Positions 1 to 10,875 are shown, numbered from the stretch's first letter. The stretch is 64,000 nucleotides of DNA from a bacterium (GCA_008933615.1 WBUR01000001.1:62001-126000), one strand, 5' to 3'. Numbers and translations are program-made. Notes: generated from the sequence alone by a model not told the origin.

Positions 1-1049
1 TCCATCTCACTCATTTTTTGGTTGGAATATTTCGCTTGAATTTGGCTGATCTGGGGTAGAATGGTTTTAAAATTTTGGACAAGAAACGGATCAAAGTGTT
101 TTCCGCTTTGCCTGTCTAATTCTTCAATAGCCTGTTCCGTCGTCCATGCTTTTTTGTAGGCGCGTTCGGATGTCAAAGCGTCAAATACATCCGCGATGGC
201 GCAAATACGCGCAGCCAGAGGAATCTTGTCTCCACTTAGCCCTTTGGGATAACCTGTACCGTCATATTTCTCATGATGCCCGATAGCAATATCGGCAGCC
301 ATTTGCATGATCCTGGACGTACTGTTTTGCATGATCTCATAGCCCGTCAAGGTATGAAGTTTCATCAACGCATATTCGTACTGATCCAGTTTTTCCGATT
401 TGTACAAAATATTATCCGGCGTCCCGACCTTTCCTATATCGTGCATCGAAGACGCCACGAAAATAAGTTCCTGATCTTCGCTTGGCAGGTTGATTTTTTT
501 TGCAAGTTCTTTGCTGTACAACGCGACCCGCATAACGTGCACACCCGTCTCAGGACTTCGGTATTCTGCCGCGCGCGAAAGCCGGAAGATAGCCTCGCGC
601 TCTTTTTCAATAATGTCTTTAGTCACGCGGCGCACTTCCGCATCCAGCCAGTCGGCGCGATTCACGAGTTGTTTTTGGCTTTGCCGGATCGACAACATAT
701 TTCGTGTCCTCGCAATGAGTTCGGATTTATCGATCGGCTTGTTGAGAAAATCGCTGGCGCCCATTTCTAACGCTTTATACCTGACTTTCTTGTCATCGTC
801 CGCTGTGATCATGACAATCGGCGTTTCGTTTTTCCCCGGTAGTTTTCTGAATGCTTCGATGAACTCCAAACCGTTCATGTCCGGCATCATATAATCGACA
901 AAAACAAGATCCGGGTCCTCATTGGTACACCAATCCATGGCCTTAAGAGGATTAAGATAACTGACGGGTTCGCATTGAAATGATTTACTCAGAATATTTT
1001 CAAGAACCTTAACATTGATTTCGCAGTCGTCGATAATAAGAATCTTCAT
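1..1049 (-). CDS. Response regulator with HD-GYP phosphodiesterase domain (3' end beyond window)
   Basis: The minus-strand frame runs from ATG at 1049 to the window edge without a stop, so the C-terminal end is missing; about 349 residues are visible. Residues 1-120 are a receiver domain (MKILIIDDCE start, phospho-acceptor Asp in FVDYMMPDMNG, Lys in LNKPID). The second half is an HD-GYP domain: HDIGKVG, then GHHEKYDGTGYP, and a DVFDALTSERAYK helix. The family hydrolyses cyclic-di-GMP in the cytoplasm under phosphorelay control. It follows the hybrid kinase at 1086-4430 on the same strand with a 36-bp gap, so that kinase is a plausible phosphodonor (inference). The diguanylate cyclase at 20303-21778 would be its opposing enzyme. 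Family call is firm; partner assignment is not. Confidence 0.93.
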   Translation of the reverse strand, partial: MKILIIDDCEINVKVLENILSKSFQCEPVSYLNPLKAMDWCTNEDPDLVFVDYMMPDMNGLEFIEAFRKLPGKNETPIVMITADDDKKVRYKALEMGASDFLNKPIDKSELIARTRNMLSIRQSQKQLVNRADWLDAEVRRVTKDIIEKEREAIFRLSRAAEYRSPETGVHVMRVALYSKELAKKINLPSEDQELIFVASSMHDIGKVGTPDNILYKSEKLDQYEYALMKLHTLTGYEIMQNSTSRIMQMAADIAIGHHEKYDGTGYPKGLSGDKIPLAARICAIADVFDALTSERAYKKAWTTEQAIEELDRQSGKHFDPFLVQNFKTILPQISQIQAKYSNQKMSEM

Positions 1050-1085
1050 GACACACTTCCCTTCTGATGCGTGTAACGACGTGAA

Positions 1086-4000
1086 CTAAGCAGCTTCGAC
1101 CGGCTCAAAAAAATGGTTTTCGAGCATGAGTTGTTTTAGATGAAAACATGTTTCTTCATAGACAATGCCAATCCGATGAATCAGGACGGCAATCTCTTTA
1201 GGCCGATGATGCGCTTGAATTTTTTCCAGCGATTGGCACGCTTCTACCATAGCGACCGCGCCAATATTTGCGCTGATGCCTTTCAACGTGTGCGCAATTT
1301 TTCGAAATCCGGACAATTCACCTACATGTGCGTAATCTTTGATTTCGCCTAGTAAGGTCTCCGCCTGGTCAATGTACATATCTGCCAGTTCTTTAAAAAA
1401 GTCGGCCGTGACGCCGATATCTCTGAGTTGATCGAGATCGACGATCGGTTTTACCGCTGTAGTTTTAGGTTTTTCGGGCGCCATGTTTCCTCCCCATTCA
1501 ATTAGTTTAGATTGAATTTGTTTAATGTTAATTGGTTTTGTAATAAAGTCATTCATGCCTGCATTTATACATTGATCGCGGTCCTCTTTCATTGCGTTCG
1601 CCGTCATAGCGATAATACGGGGCCTGTCTTCCTGGCTATATGCCTTTACGATCTGACGCGTCGCTTCGAGCCCGTCCATTTCCGGCATCTGCACATCCAT
1701 AAAAATTAGGTCGTACGTTTTCTGACGAAGCGCGGCGAGCACTTTTAAACCGTTATCGGCGACGTCAACCTGGTATCCCATTTTTTGAAATGCCAGGACG
1801 GCTAGTTTTTGATTGATCGCATTATCTTCCGCCAGCAAAATCTTCAATGGCAATCGTTCAGAGAGTTGTGCATCGAGCGTACTTTCAAATATCTGTTTCT
1901 CTTTTTTGGAACCTGCAAAAACATGTTTGACTGTTTCTTTCAACTGATTAAGTTTGACGGGCTTGGAAATAAACGCCGAAAATACATTTGCCGGATAATT
2001 TTCGGGTTTAGCCCGATTGCCGAGCGAACTAAGCATCAGCAAAGGCAAAGTTTCTATGTTTCGCATTTCGCGGATCGCCAGCCCTAATTCCAAACCATCC
2101 ATTTCAGGCATATGCATATCGATAATACCAAGATCAAAAAGTTGCCCGTGCCCGATCCAGTTCAACGCTTCCAATGGGCTTTCCGTGGCAATAGGAGCCA
2201 TACCCATCCGCACGCATTGGGCTAATAATATTTGTCGGTTCGTCTCATTGTCATCCACGATCAAAACCCGTTTATCCTTAAATTCAGAAGGTATAGTTTC
2301 TTCTTTGAGACGATTCTCTTGATCTACCCCAACTTTTATGGTGAAGCTGAATGTCGAACCGACGCCTTCCACGCTGTCCACCCAAATTCTTCCGCCCATC
2401 ATCGTAACTAATTTCTCCGATATAGCCAGGCCTAAACCTGTTCCGCCATATTTGCGTGTTGTGGAAGAATCCACCTGCGAAAAAGATTTAAACAAACGAT
2501 CTATTTTTTCGGTTGGAATTCCGATACCGGTATCTTTCACCTTGAAAATCAGTTCCGCGTCGTCTTTACACACCGCGCTGTCGTCTCCGTTGCTCATTTG
2601 AACGGAGATGTATACTTCGCCCGTTTCAGTGAACTTGAGCGAATTATTGGTGAGATTCATCAGTATTTGTTTGATCCGGGATTCATCTCCGATTAAAGCG
2701 CTCGGTACTGCTGAATCTATGGAATAGATCAATTCAATCTTTTTTTCTGCGGCTTTCGATGAAAATATATCCAGGGTAGTTTCAAGACATTCGGTCAGAT
2801 CAAACGCTCGTTTTTCAAACTCCATTTTTCCGGATTCAATTTTTGAATAATCCAAGATGTCATTGAGTACGGTGAGAAGCGAGTCGCCGCTGACCTGTAT
2901 GGTTTCTACAAAGTCCCTTTGTTCCGGCGTAAGATCGGTATCCAACAACAGTTCCGTCATACCGATGACGCCATTCATCGGCGTGCGAATCTCGTGACTC
3001 ATCGTAGCAAGGAAATCCGATTTTGCGCGCATAGCGGATTCGGCCTCTTCCCTTGCGGCGATCAATGCTTTTTGGGCAATTTTCTGTTCCGTAATGTCAT
3101 CTTTTACTGCGACATAGTTGCGGATCCTGCCGTCCGAACCTTTGATGGCAGAGATCGATGCTATTTCCCAATACGTTTCGCCATTTTTCTTTTTGTTTTG
3201 AAATTCGCCGCGCCACCTTCCTCCGGCCGTAATGGTTTCCCAAAGCTTTTTATATTCAGATACGGAAGTGTGCCCGGATTTCAATATTGACGGTTTCTGT
3301 CCTATCGCTTCCAATGCAGAAAATCCGGTAATCTCCGTGAACCACGGATTTACATATTCGATACGGCCTTGGGTGTCAGTAATGACCACCGAAACAGGGC
3401 TTTGCTCGATCGCAGCAGATAGCTGACGAATCTTGTCCTCCGCCGATTTACGATCGGAGATATCACGCATGATGCCGGTAAAAAACTGCCCTTCCGATGT
3501 TTTCCATTCAGATAATGAAAATTCTATTGGGAACATTTTATTGTCATTTCGTAATCCCCGCACTTCCGTCGTTTTACCCATGACATACTCTACACCACCT
3601 ATGTCCCTCAGTCTTGATCCTGACCTCTTATCTGCTTGAAATTCATTAGGAATGATCTGGACTAACGACTTGCCTACAATTTCTGTTTCCTTATAACCGA
3701 ATACTCTTTCTGCGCCACGATTCCACCCGACGATGTATCCCGAACTATTTACCGTAACAATTGCATCATTAGCTGATTGTGAAATGGCCCGGAATCGTTC
3801 CTCGCTTTGTTGGAGAGCTTCTTTTGCCTTCATTTGTTCAGTTATATCCCTATAAATTCCATAAACGCCGATTTGACTTCCTTCGACATGGACCGGAGTT
3901 CCCAGAATTGAAACATACACCGGCGATCCGTTTTTGTGACGACGTACCGATTCTAGGCTTGCCCTATTGCCTGCTGCTACATTTTGGCTGATACCCCTCG

Positions 4001-4430
4001 CATTTCCTGATAATTCTTCCGGCACGATCAAGCTGTTAATATCCCGGCCTATCGCTTCTTGATCTTCATAGCCGAACATCCGTGTGAATTCACCGTTAAT
4101 TCTCATGACGCGGTCTTCATTATCAACTATGACTATCGCTTCAGGCGCATTTTCAATGAGTTCTTCGAGATACGCTTTCTGAACTTTGTAATCATCCACT
4201 GCCTGAATACGCTCTGCCATTTGTTGATTGAGCGGTCGGAATGAGAAATAATATAATAGACTTGATACGATGAGCGAAGTTAACGTGGCATCAACCAATG
4301 TCGGGATTTGAATTCCCAAATGCGGATAGGATTCTATCCAATACATTACAAGGAACTCGGTTACGAAAATGATAAGGCCCGCTATGGCCAAAAGTTGTTT
4401 GGACGACAAGCGTGTGGTTTTATTTTCCAT
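1086..4430 (-). CDS. BarA-like hybrid sensor histidine kinase (PAS x3, HisKA, HATPase, REC x2, HPt)
   Basis: A membrane-bound tripartite phosphorelay kinase. The frame opens at 4457, but ATG at 4430 (MENKTTRLSS) is preceded by GGAG at proper spacing and is preferred, giving about 1114 residues. Two membrane helices lie near residues 13-33 and 48-64. Three PAS domains follow (about 85-200, 210-330, 335-455). The H-box is MSHEIRTPMNG near residue 480, then a HATPase with DTGIGIP and GGTGLGL, two receiver domains (VLIVDDNETN and ILLAEDNAIN starts) and a C-terminal HPt with AHTLKGISAN. A complete His-Asp-His-Asp chain can therefore run inside one protein. The input ligand is unknown. The HD-GYP regulator lies directly downstream and may receive the phosphate. 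Confidence 0.93.
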   Translation of the reverse strand: MENKTTRLSSKQLLAIAGLIIFVTEFLVMYWIESYPHLGIQIPTLVDATLTSLIVSSLLYYFSFRPLNQQMAERIQAVDDYKVQKAYLEELIENAPEAIVIVDNEDRVMRINGEFTRMFGYEDQEAIGRDINSLIVPEELSGNARGISQNVAAGNRASLESVRRHKNGSPVYVSILGTPVHVEGSQIGVYGIYRDITEQMKAKEALQQSEERFRAISQSANDAIVTVNSSGYIVGWNRGAERVFGYKETEIVGKSLVQIIPNEFQADKRSGSRLRDIGGVEYVMGKTTEVRGLRNDNKMFPIEFSLSEWKTSEGQFFTGIMRDISDRKSAEDKIRQLSAAIEQSPVSVVITDTQGRIEYVNPWFTEITGFSALEAIGQKPSILKSGHTSVSEYKKLWETITAGGRWRGEFQNKKKNGETYWEIASISAIKGSDGRIRNYVAVKDDITEQKIAQKALIAAREEAESAMRAKSDFLATMSHEIRTPMNGVIGMTELLLDTDLTPEQRDFVETIQVSGDSLLTVLNDILDYSKIESGKMEFEKRAFDLTECLETTLDIFSSKAAEKKIELIYSIDSAVPSALIGDESRIKQILMNLTNNSLKFTETGEVYISVQMSNGDDSAVCKDDAELIFKVKDTGIGIPTEKIDRLFKSFSQVDSSTTRKYGGTGLGLAISEKLVTMMGGRIWVDSVEGVGSTFSFTIKVGVDQENRLKEETIPSEFKDKRVLIVDDNETNRQILLAQCVRMGMAPIATESPLEALNWIGHGQLFDLGIIDMHMPEMDGLELGLAIREMRNIETLPLLMLSSLGNRAKPENYPANVFSAFISKPVKLNQLKETVKHVFAGSKKEKQIFESTLDAQLSERLPLKILLAEDNAINQKLAVLAFQKMGYQVDVADNGLKVLAALRQKTYDLIFMDVQMPEMDGLEATRQIVKAYSQEDRPRIIAMTANAMKEDRDQCINAGMNDFITKPINIKQIQSKLIEWGGNMAPEKPKTTAVKPIVDLDQLRDIGVTADFFKELADMYIDQAETLLGEIKDYAHVGELSGFRKIAHTLKGISANIGAVAMVEACQSLEKIQAHHRPKEIAVLIHRIGIVYEETCFHLKQLMLENHFFEPVEAA

Positions 4431-4704
4431 TACATAACTCCGATTATGAGTATCCAACTGATTATTTGTGTTTGTATTTTCATAATATCAATTTTGATAT
4501 GATAATTCTGTCAGTATGTATATCAAAAAGCGTGCTAAATTTATTATAAAGCATAACTCTATAAATTATAAATACTTAAAATGCTATTATGGAGAGTAAA
4601 TTAAGGGAAAATGTAGATGCATAGGTAATTTTACCATAGATTTGAGGTTATCAGTTTCTTTAGACTGCCCACAGTAAGCAGGTGAATAGTTAATCCTCCC
4701 TTGC

Positions 4705-4936
4705 TACAATGTCATTCTTAAAGAATCTTTTTTAATTAAAGGAGAGACTTCATGCGGAAAATAAAAAAAAATAGTGCGTGGCTCTCACTTTTTCTCAGGA
4801 ACAAAAAGGATTCTTACAGAATGACATACCGGGAACTTACCGCGCCAAATTAACATGGTACCGAACCGCTATGATGCTGAGTCAGGTTGGGTTACAATGT
4901 CATTCTTCAAGAATCTTTCTTAATTAAAGGAGAGAC
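4705..4936. repeat. Pair of 44-bp direct repeats in the 1-kb divergent intergenic region
   Basis: The stretch 4431-5449 has no gene. Two 44-bp copies start at 4705 and 4893 (tacaatgtcattctt...ttaaaggagagac) and differ at two positions. They contain a short internal inverted motif, attctt/aagaat. The region separates the minus-strand hybrid kinase from the plus-strand multi-PAS kinase, so promoters for both must lie here; I could not single out convincing boxes. The sequence resembles the dispersed 'GTCATTCT...AGAATC' intergenic repeats found in many bacterial genomes (from memory). Confidence 0.75.
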
Positions 4937-5144
4937 ACGATACAGCAGGTAAAAAGAATGGCCACGCGGAATTAAAGGATTCATACTGATAGAAATGGAA
5001 CTAAAAAAATTCAGGAAAATTATTCACGAACGAAAAAAAAGCAGCAAATCCTCTTACATCCGTCCGCTCCTGTGTCATCTGTGTTCTATTTTCCCACCAT
5101 CTGCTAAGTAGACGCTTTTTCTCAGGAAAAAAAAGATTCTTACA
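4788..5144. repeat. Second direct-repeat pair, partly inverted relative to the 44-bp repeats
   Basis: About 30 bp starting ctttttctcagga occurs at 4788-4818 and again at 5115-5144. The right part of the first copy, with its flank to 4827 (aaggattcttacagaatgacat), is close to the reverse complement of the core of the 44-bp repeat (atgtcattcttaaagaatctt). The intergenic region is thus two degenerate units, each with a plus-oriented and a minus-oriented end, as expected for a small non-autonomous element or its decayed tandem copies. Confidence 0.6.
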
Positions 5145-5449
5145 TAACGGAAGATACTCCCAAAATCAACATCGAATCGGATTACAAAACAGTCACGACT
5201 ATGTACAGATATTAGTTGCTTTCACACCATTCTTAAATTATATTTCATTGTTGTCTTCTTGGGAGGGAAAGACGGTTCTTATGCGTTATAAAATCATCTA
5301 TCGAAAATAGCGTCAGCAAAATTTAATCGGTCGTTTCAGGGCGCCTGATCGCATACCTATAGTCATTTTTTCGCCAATAAATTCGTTTTTCTGCAGGCAA
5401 GACAAACCGTGTTGAGCAAAAAACAATTATTTTCATTTCAGGGGGTACT

Positions 5450-8400
5450 ATGATATCAAAAGATCAAAGGGAAAAACGATTCAGGTATATGCTGATTACC
5501 CTGTTTGTGGTACTTAGCGCGGGAATTATTGCGGGCAGTATTTTATTTTATCGGGGCCAACGGGATATTATGACAATTAATCAAACTCGCGAATTATTAT
5601 CGATTGCGGAACTGAAGGCCCGGCAAATTTCAGATTATCGAAAAGAGAGGTATTCTGAGGCTAATTTTTTATTTGGCAATCAATCTTTTATCGCCGCGGT
5701 AAAGGCTTATCATTCGAACCCCCAATTAAAGGTAAACAAAGACGTCCTTGAAGATTGGCTATTGCCCATTCAAAAGAACCATAATTATGAAAACATCTCC
5801 ATCATCGACACAAATGGGAATATTTTTTATTCCATAGGCAATGACAATTCGGTCGATTATAAACACCGCAAAGATGCCTTTAATATCTTGAAAGAAAATA
5901 AGATCCGATTTGGCGACTTGCATTTGCATGAAAAAGACAGCTCCGTCCATTTAGAGGTTTTCGTGCCGTTAATTTTGACTACATCTATATCTGTAGAAAA
6001 AGTCGGCGTGGTAAGTTTTTCGATCAATCCACACACCGGGTTATTTGACTTGATACAGTCTTGGCCTGTGGAAAGCCCAACCGGCGAAGTTCTACTTGTA
6101 AAAAAAGAAGGAGATCATGTTGTATTTCAAAACGAATTGCGATTTATGAGAAATACTGCATTGAGACTGAAATTTCCGCTTACTGATACTAGGCTTCCGG
6201 CTGCACATGCGGTTCAAGGAGAAACAGGAGTCATGACCGGCTTGGATTACAGAGGCCACGAAGTCATGGCCGCCATGAAACACGTCCCGGATTCCGATTG
6301 GTATATCGTAGCCAAAAAAGATACCGAACGTATTAATCAGCCGCTGACTACGAAGGCAACGCTCATTTTTGCATTGATGGCCGCATTACTAGCCGCTGCA
6401 GGAACCGCCTTTTTTATCGTGTGGCGCGCAGAAAAAATGAAAAAACTGAAAATCGAAATTCAATCCGTGGATGCGGTGAAAAGACTCAACCGAGTGTATC
6501 AGGTATTAAGTAATGTCAATCAAGCGATAGTTCGAATAAGCGACCGCGATAAACTTCTAAATGAAATTTGCCGCATTGCCGGCGACGACGGCGGGTTTCG
6601 CTTGTGCTGGGTAGGTTTTGTTAATGAAAAGACAGGGCTTATCGAGCCTTTTTCAAAAGCGGGAGCCGCAAGCAGCTATCTTAAATATATTACGGTTTCC
6701 ACCAACGGGAGTATACCTGCCGGCCAAGGGCCGGTTGGCAAAGCTTTTCAAACCGGTAAACCCGTTGTCTTCAATAATATTTGGACCCAGTTTCAATTAG
6801 CTCCCTGGAAAGAAAATGCGATAAAGTATCGTCTTAGATCGGTAGCAGCGCTTCCGTTGAACGGATCATCGGGCCCTATCGGCGCGATCGGCTTCTATTC
6901 CGACCAATTTAATTTTTTCACAACCGATGAAGTGAAGCTTCTGGAAGAACTTTCTGCGGATCTTTCCTACGCACTTTTAAATATTGAACGTGAAGAAAGA
7001 AGTAAAATTTCCGAACAAGCCCTGCTGGAAAGCGAAGACCGGTACCGGGATTTAGTGGAGAACAGCCTCGACATCATATGTACGCATGATATGAACGGGA
7101 AAATCTTATCGGTGAATAAACGCGGGGCTCAATTACTGGATTATGCTCAAGACGACCTGCTCCAAAAGAATTTGCGGGACATTCTTGTCCCGGAAATACG
7201 TAAAGAATTTGACGTATACCTTTCGGAAATCAAACAACATGGATCGGCTCGAGGCACTATGCTGGTTGAAACTGCTTCCGGGAAGAAACGAGAGTGGGAA
7301 TATTACAATACGCTTCGTAAGGATGGAGTTTCTTCCCCGATCGTTCGCGGCACGGCGCAGGACATAACGGAACGAAAAAGGGCTGAGACGGCCTTGCGTG
7401 AAAGTGAGAACATTTTCAAAAAATTATTTGAAGAGTCAACCGATCCTATTCTGCTGTTGGATGATACCGGGTTCATAGATTTTAATAACTCTGCCGTCTC
7501 GATACTGGGATACAACTCAAAAGAAGAATTATTTAATAAAAAGCCGTGGGAACTTTCGCCCGAAAAACAGCCGGACGGACGGCTTTCATCTGAAAAGGCA
7601 GTGGCGATGATCGAAATGGCGTTATCAAATGGGTTCAATCGTTTTGAATGGGTACATATAAAGTCAGACGGCACAGAATTTCCAGTTGAGGTCATGCTGA
7701 CGTCTATTATGATAAAAGGCAAGCAGTCCTACTATACGGTCTGGCGCGACATCAGCGAGCGTAAACGGGCGGAGAGCGCGTTAGTTCTTCAAAGTTCTGC
7801 TCTCAATGCGGCAGCAAGCGGCATTGTTATTACCAATTCCGGCGGCGTAATTGAATGGGTGAACAAGGCGTTTTCTTCTCTCACGGGATACTCACCCGAT
7901 GAGGCTGTCGGTAAAAATCCGCGTGATCTAGTTAAGTCCGGCTCTCATGACCATGCCTTTTACAAGCATATGTGGGATACGATACTTGACGGAAAAGTCT
8001 GGAACGGTGAGATTACCAATCGACGAAAAGACGGAACTTTGTATATCGAAGAACAGATCATTACACCGGTGAAAAACGAACAAGGAAAAATCACGCATTT
8101 CATTGCCGTCAAACAGGACGTCACTGAACGTAAAAAGGGTGAAGAAGCCTTGCGGAAAAGCAATGAACGATTCGTGCTGATATCACGGGCCACTAATGAC
8201 GCCGTTTGGGATTGGGATATCACCACAGACAAAACCTGGTGGAATGATCGCTTTTATTCATTGTTTGGTTTTACGTACGACAAAGAGCATACAAGTCTTA
8301 AATCATGGGCTGCGAAAATTCATCCCGATGACCGTGAGAGAGTTCTGGAACATTTTCGGAACGCACTAAACGGTATTAGCCAGGGATGGGCCGATGAATT

Positions 8401-10804
8401 TCGCTATCAGTTTGCCGACGGTTCCTACGGTTTTATCTACGATCGCGCATTTATTATCAGAGATGATAGCGGCAAAGCGTTGCGCATGATCGGCTCCATG
8501 ATTGACATGACTAATTTCAAAAAGTCTGAACAGCAATTACAGCAAAGCGAGAACCGGCTTCGCGCTATCGTCGAGGCAGAACCGGAATGCGTCAAAACCA
8601 TGGCATCGGACGGAACCATACTGAGCATGAATGCCGCCGGCCTTCGTATGATCGGGGCGGAAAGCGCCGATCAAGTGGTTGGCAAGCCTATCTATGGGCT
8701 TATAGCTCCTGAGTATGCTGAGGCCTTCAAAAAACTAATGCAAAGAGTTTTTGAGGGACGGACGGGCTCTTTGCAATTTAGACTCACCGGTCTGACAGGA
8801 GCCAACAGATGGTTAGACACTCATGCAGTCCCGTTACGCGATGAAAAAGGAAACATCACAACTCTGTTAGGCGTTACACGCGATATTACGGAACAGAAAA
8901 AGGCACTTGAGGCCCTGAGGGAAAATGAAGCGAAATTGAAAGTCATTTTGGAATCAACCGCAGACGGCATTTTAGCCATCGATACTAAAGGTGCGGTGAT
9001 CATGGCCAATCCCCGATTTTTTGAGTTGTGGCGAATCCCTTATGCAATTCAGAAATCCGGAGCTGATCAAGTTCTTTTGGATTTTGTATTGGAACAGTTG
9101 ACTGATCCTGAAGCATTTCTTAGTAAGGTGAAGATGCTGTATGACTCAAATGACACTAGTTTGGATACGTTGAATTTCAAAGACGGCCGTGTTTTTGAAA
9201 GGCTCAGTGCTCCCCTATTGTCAGGCACGACCAGCCTTGGACGGCTTTGGTCATTTCGTGATATCAGTGAACGCAAAAGGTCTATGGAGGCCTTACTTGC
9301 ATCAGAGGAAAAGTATAAATCGTTTTTTGACGACGATCTTACCGGTGATTTTATTTCCACGCCGGACGGGAAACTTTTGGCATGCAACCCCGCTTTCGCA
9401 AAAATGTTCGGCTACGATACCGTTGACGAAGCGTTGAAAATGGACGTTCACTCGCTGTATTCAGATAAGAAAGCACGCGAAAATATGATTGTACGCTTAA
9501 AACGGGAAAAACGACTTGAGTATTTTACTTCTGAACTGATTCGCAAAGACGGAAAAAAGATTTATGTTATCGAAAATATGATAGGAACATTTAATAAGAA
9601 GGGTGAATTGACTGAGATCAAAGGATATCTTTTTGACGACACCCGGCGGCGAAGCCTTGAAACCCAATTGATACAAGCCCAGAAGATGGAGAGCTTGGGA
9701 ACTTTAGCCGGCGGCATCGCGCACGATTTTAATAATATCCTCGCCATCATCATGGGACATACCAGCATGATCCGGAGAAAATCCGGCAGTGATGAGCACC
9801 TCATTCAGAACGCCGAAACCATTACCAAGGCTACGCAGCGAGGAGCGAGTCTGGTCAAACAACTTCTGACCTTCGCCAGAAAAACCGATGCCGTTTTGGA
9901 GTCGATCCTGATTCAGGATACCGTAAATGAAATACGGCGTTTTATTGAACAGACTTTCCCAAAGACCGTTACAATAACAACCGAATTCGAAAAAGATCTT
10001 CCCCCGATCCTTGCCGACGGGACGCAAATTCATCAGGTACTGCTAAACCTGACTATCAATGCGCGCGATGCCATGCCGCATGGAGGAGCTTTGTCAATCA
10101 CCGCACACCGTATTACCAAGACACCGCGCCATGATAAATTTGGCAAAGTGAGCGCCTCGGAATATATCCATGTTAAAGTATCCGACACCGGTACCGGGAT
10201 GGATGAAGAAACGAAAAACCGAATCTTCGAACCTTTTTTTACGACGAAAGGAAGGGAACGCGGCACGGGATTGGGACTGGCAACGGTTTACGGGATTGTG
10301 GAATCGCATCACGGCATCATAGACGTTGAAAGCGAGATCGGCAAAGGATCGACTTTTAATTTATTCTTTCCCATTCAGCAAAGCTTTATTCAGCATGAGA
10401 TAGATAACGGAATCGTTGAAGAGATTTCTGGGGGCGATGAAACGGTCCTCGTTGTAGACGACGAAGAATCCATGCGTTATTTTCTGGAGTCTATTCTTGC
10501 GGAGAAAGGATACCATATATTATCCGCCGCAGACGGGCAGGCCGCGCTAGACATGTTTACGAAACATAACAAGGAAATTGACCTTATTCTTACTGATTTA
10601 GGACTGCCGAAGATGAACGGCGAAGAATTAGTTACAGGTATTATAAAAACAAACCCAAACGTAAAGATCATCGTTGCCAGCGGTTTTTTTGAGAACAAAC
10701 TCAAAGCGACTTTGGCTAAAGCGGGCGTCAAAGAATTCGTGCAAAAACCGTATTCCCCCGATGAAATTTTGAAGAAGGTGCGAGAGGTGCTCGATTTGAA
10801 ATGA
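5450..10804 (+). CDS. Very large hybrid histidine kinase (Cache-like, GAF, 7 PAS, HisKA, HATPase, REC)
   Basis: A 1784-residue inner-membrane sensor kinase with a strong GGGGG ribosome site before ATG. Membrane helices at about 14-34 and 304-326 enclose an extracytoplasmic region that looks like a Cache-type sensor. A GAF-like domain (about 345-515) is followed by seven PAS units beginning near residues 530, 655, 785, 905, 1035, 1160 and 1285. Each ends with a variant of the linker DITERK. The H-box GGIAHDFNN lies near 1422, then a HATPase (NARDAMPHGG, GTGLGLATVYG), and a receiver domain from about 1664 (VLVVDDEES). The H-box and ATPase are of the NtrB-like class. The number of PAS units is unusual. 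The neighbouring minus-strand gene is convergent. Ligand and output are unknown. Confidence 0.93.
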   Translation: MISKDQREKRFRYMLITLFVVLSAGIIAGSILFYRGQRDIMTINQTRELLSIAELKARQISDYRKERYSEANFLFGNQSFIAAVKAYHSNPQLKVNKDVLEDWLLPIQKNHNYENISIIDTNGNIFYSIGNDNSVDYKHRKDAFNILKENKIRFGDLHLHEKDSSVHLEVFVPLILTTSISVEKVGVVSFSINPHTGLFDLIQSWPVESPTGEVLLVKKEGDHVVFQNELRFMRNTALRLKFPLTDTRLPAAHAVQGETGVMTGLDYRGHEVMAAMKHVPDSDWYIVAKKDTERINQPLTTKATLIFALMAALLAAAGTAFFIVWRAEKMKKLKIEIQSVDAVKRLNRVYQVLSNVNQAIVRISDRDKLLNEICRIAGDDGGFRLCWVGFVNEKTGLIEPFSKAGAASSYLKYITVSTNGSIPAGQGPVGKAFQTGKPVVFNNIWTQFQLAPWKENAIKYRLRSVAALPLNGSSGPIGAIGFYSDQFNFFTTDEVKLLEELSADLSYALLNIEREERSKISEQALLESEDRYRDLVENSLDIICTHDMNGKILSVNKRGAQLLDYAQDDLLQKNLRDILVPEIRKEFDVYLSEIKQHGSARGTMLVETASGKKREWEYYNTLRKDGVSSPIVRGTAQDITERKRAETALRESENIFKKLFEESTDPILLLDDTGFIDFNNSAVSILGYNSKEELFNKKPWELSPEKQPDGRLSSEKAVAMIEMALSNGFNRFEWVHIKSDGTEFPVEVMLTSIMIKGKQSYYTVWRDISERKRAESALVLQSSALNAAASGIVITNSGGVIEWVNKAFSSLTGYSPDEAVGKNPRDLVKSGSHDHAFYKHMWDTILDGKVWNGEITNRRKDGTLYIEEQIITPVKNEQGKITHFIAVKQDVTERKKGEEALRKSNERFVLISRATNDAVWDWDITTDKTWWNDRFYSLFGFTYDKEHTSLKSWAAKIHPDDRERVLEHFRNALNGISQGWADEFRYQFADGSYGFIYDRAFIIRDDSGKALRMIGSMIDMTNFKKSEQQLQQSENRLRAIVEAEPECVKTMASDGTILSMNAAGLRMIGAESADQVVGKPIYGLIAPEYAEAFKKLMQRVFEGRTGSLQFRLTGLTGANRWLDTHAVPLRDEKGNITTLLGVTRDITEQKKALEALRENEAKLKVILESTADGILAIDTKGAVIMANPRFFELWRIPYAIQKSGADQVLLDFVLEQLTDPEAFLSKVKMLYDSNDTSLDTLNFKDGRVFERLSAPLLSGTTSLGRLWSFRDISERKRSMEALLASEEKYKSFFDDDLTGDFISTPDGKLLACNPAFAKMFGYDTVDEALKMDVHSLYSDKKARENMIVRLKREKRLEYFTSELIRKDGKKIYVIENMIGTFNKKGELTEIKGYLFDDTRRRSLETQLIQAQKMESLGTLAGGIAHDFNNILAIIMGHTSMIRRKSGSDEHLIQNAETITKATQRGASLVKQLLTFARKTDAVLESILIQDTVNEIRRFIEQTFPKTVTITTEFEKDLPPILADGTQIHQVLLNLTINARDAMPHGGALSITAHRITKTPRHDKFGKVSASEYIHVKVSDTGTGMDEETKNRIFEPFFTTKGRERGTGLGLATVYGIVESHHGIIDVESEIGKGSTFNLFFPIQQSFIQHEIDNGIVEEISGGDETVLVVDDEESMRYFLESILAEKGYHILSAADGQAALDMFTKHNKEIDLILTDLGLPKMNGEELVTGIIKTNPNVKIIVASGFFENKLKATLAKAGVKEFVQKPYSPDEILKKVREVLDLK

Positions 10805-10875
10805 ATTTGGAAGCGGTTCGATGTTGATCAGAGCGGATAAATTAACTGACTCGGCAAGTTTCGGGATCAAACTCT

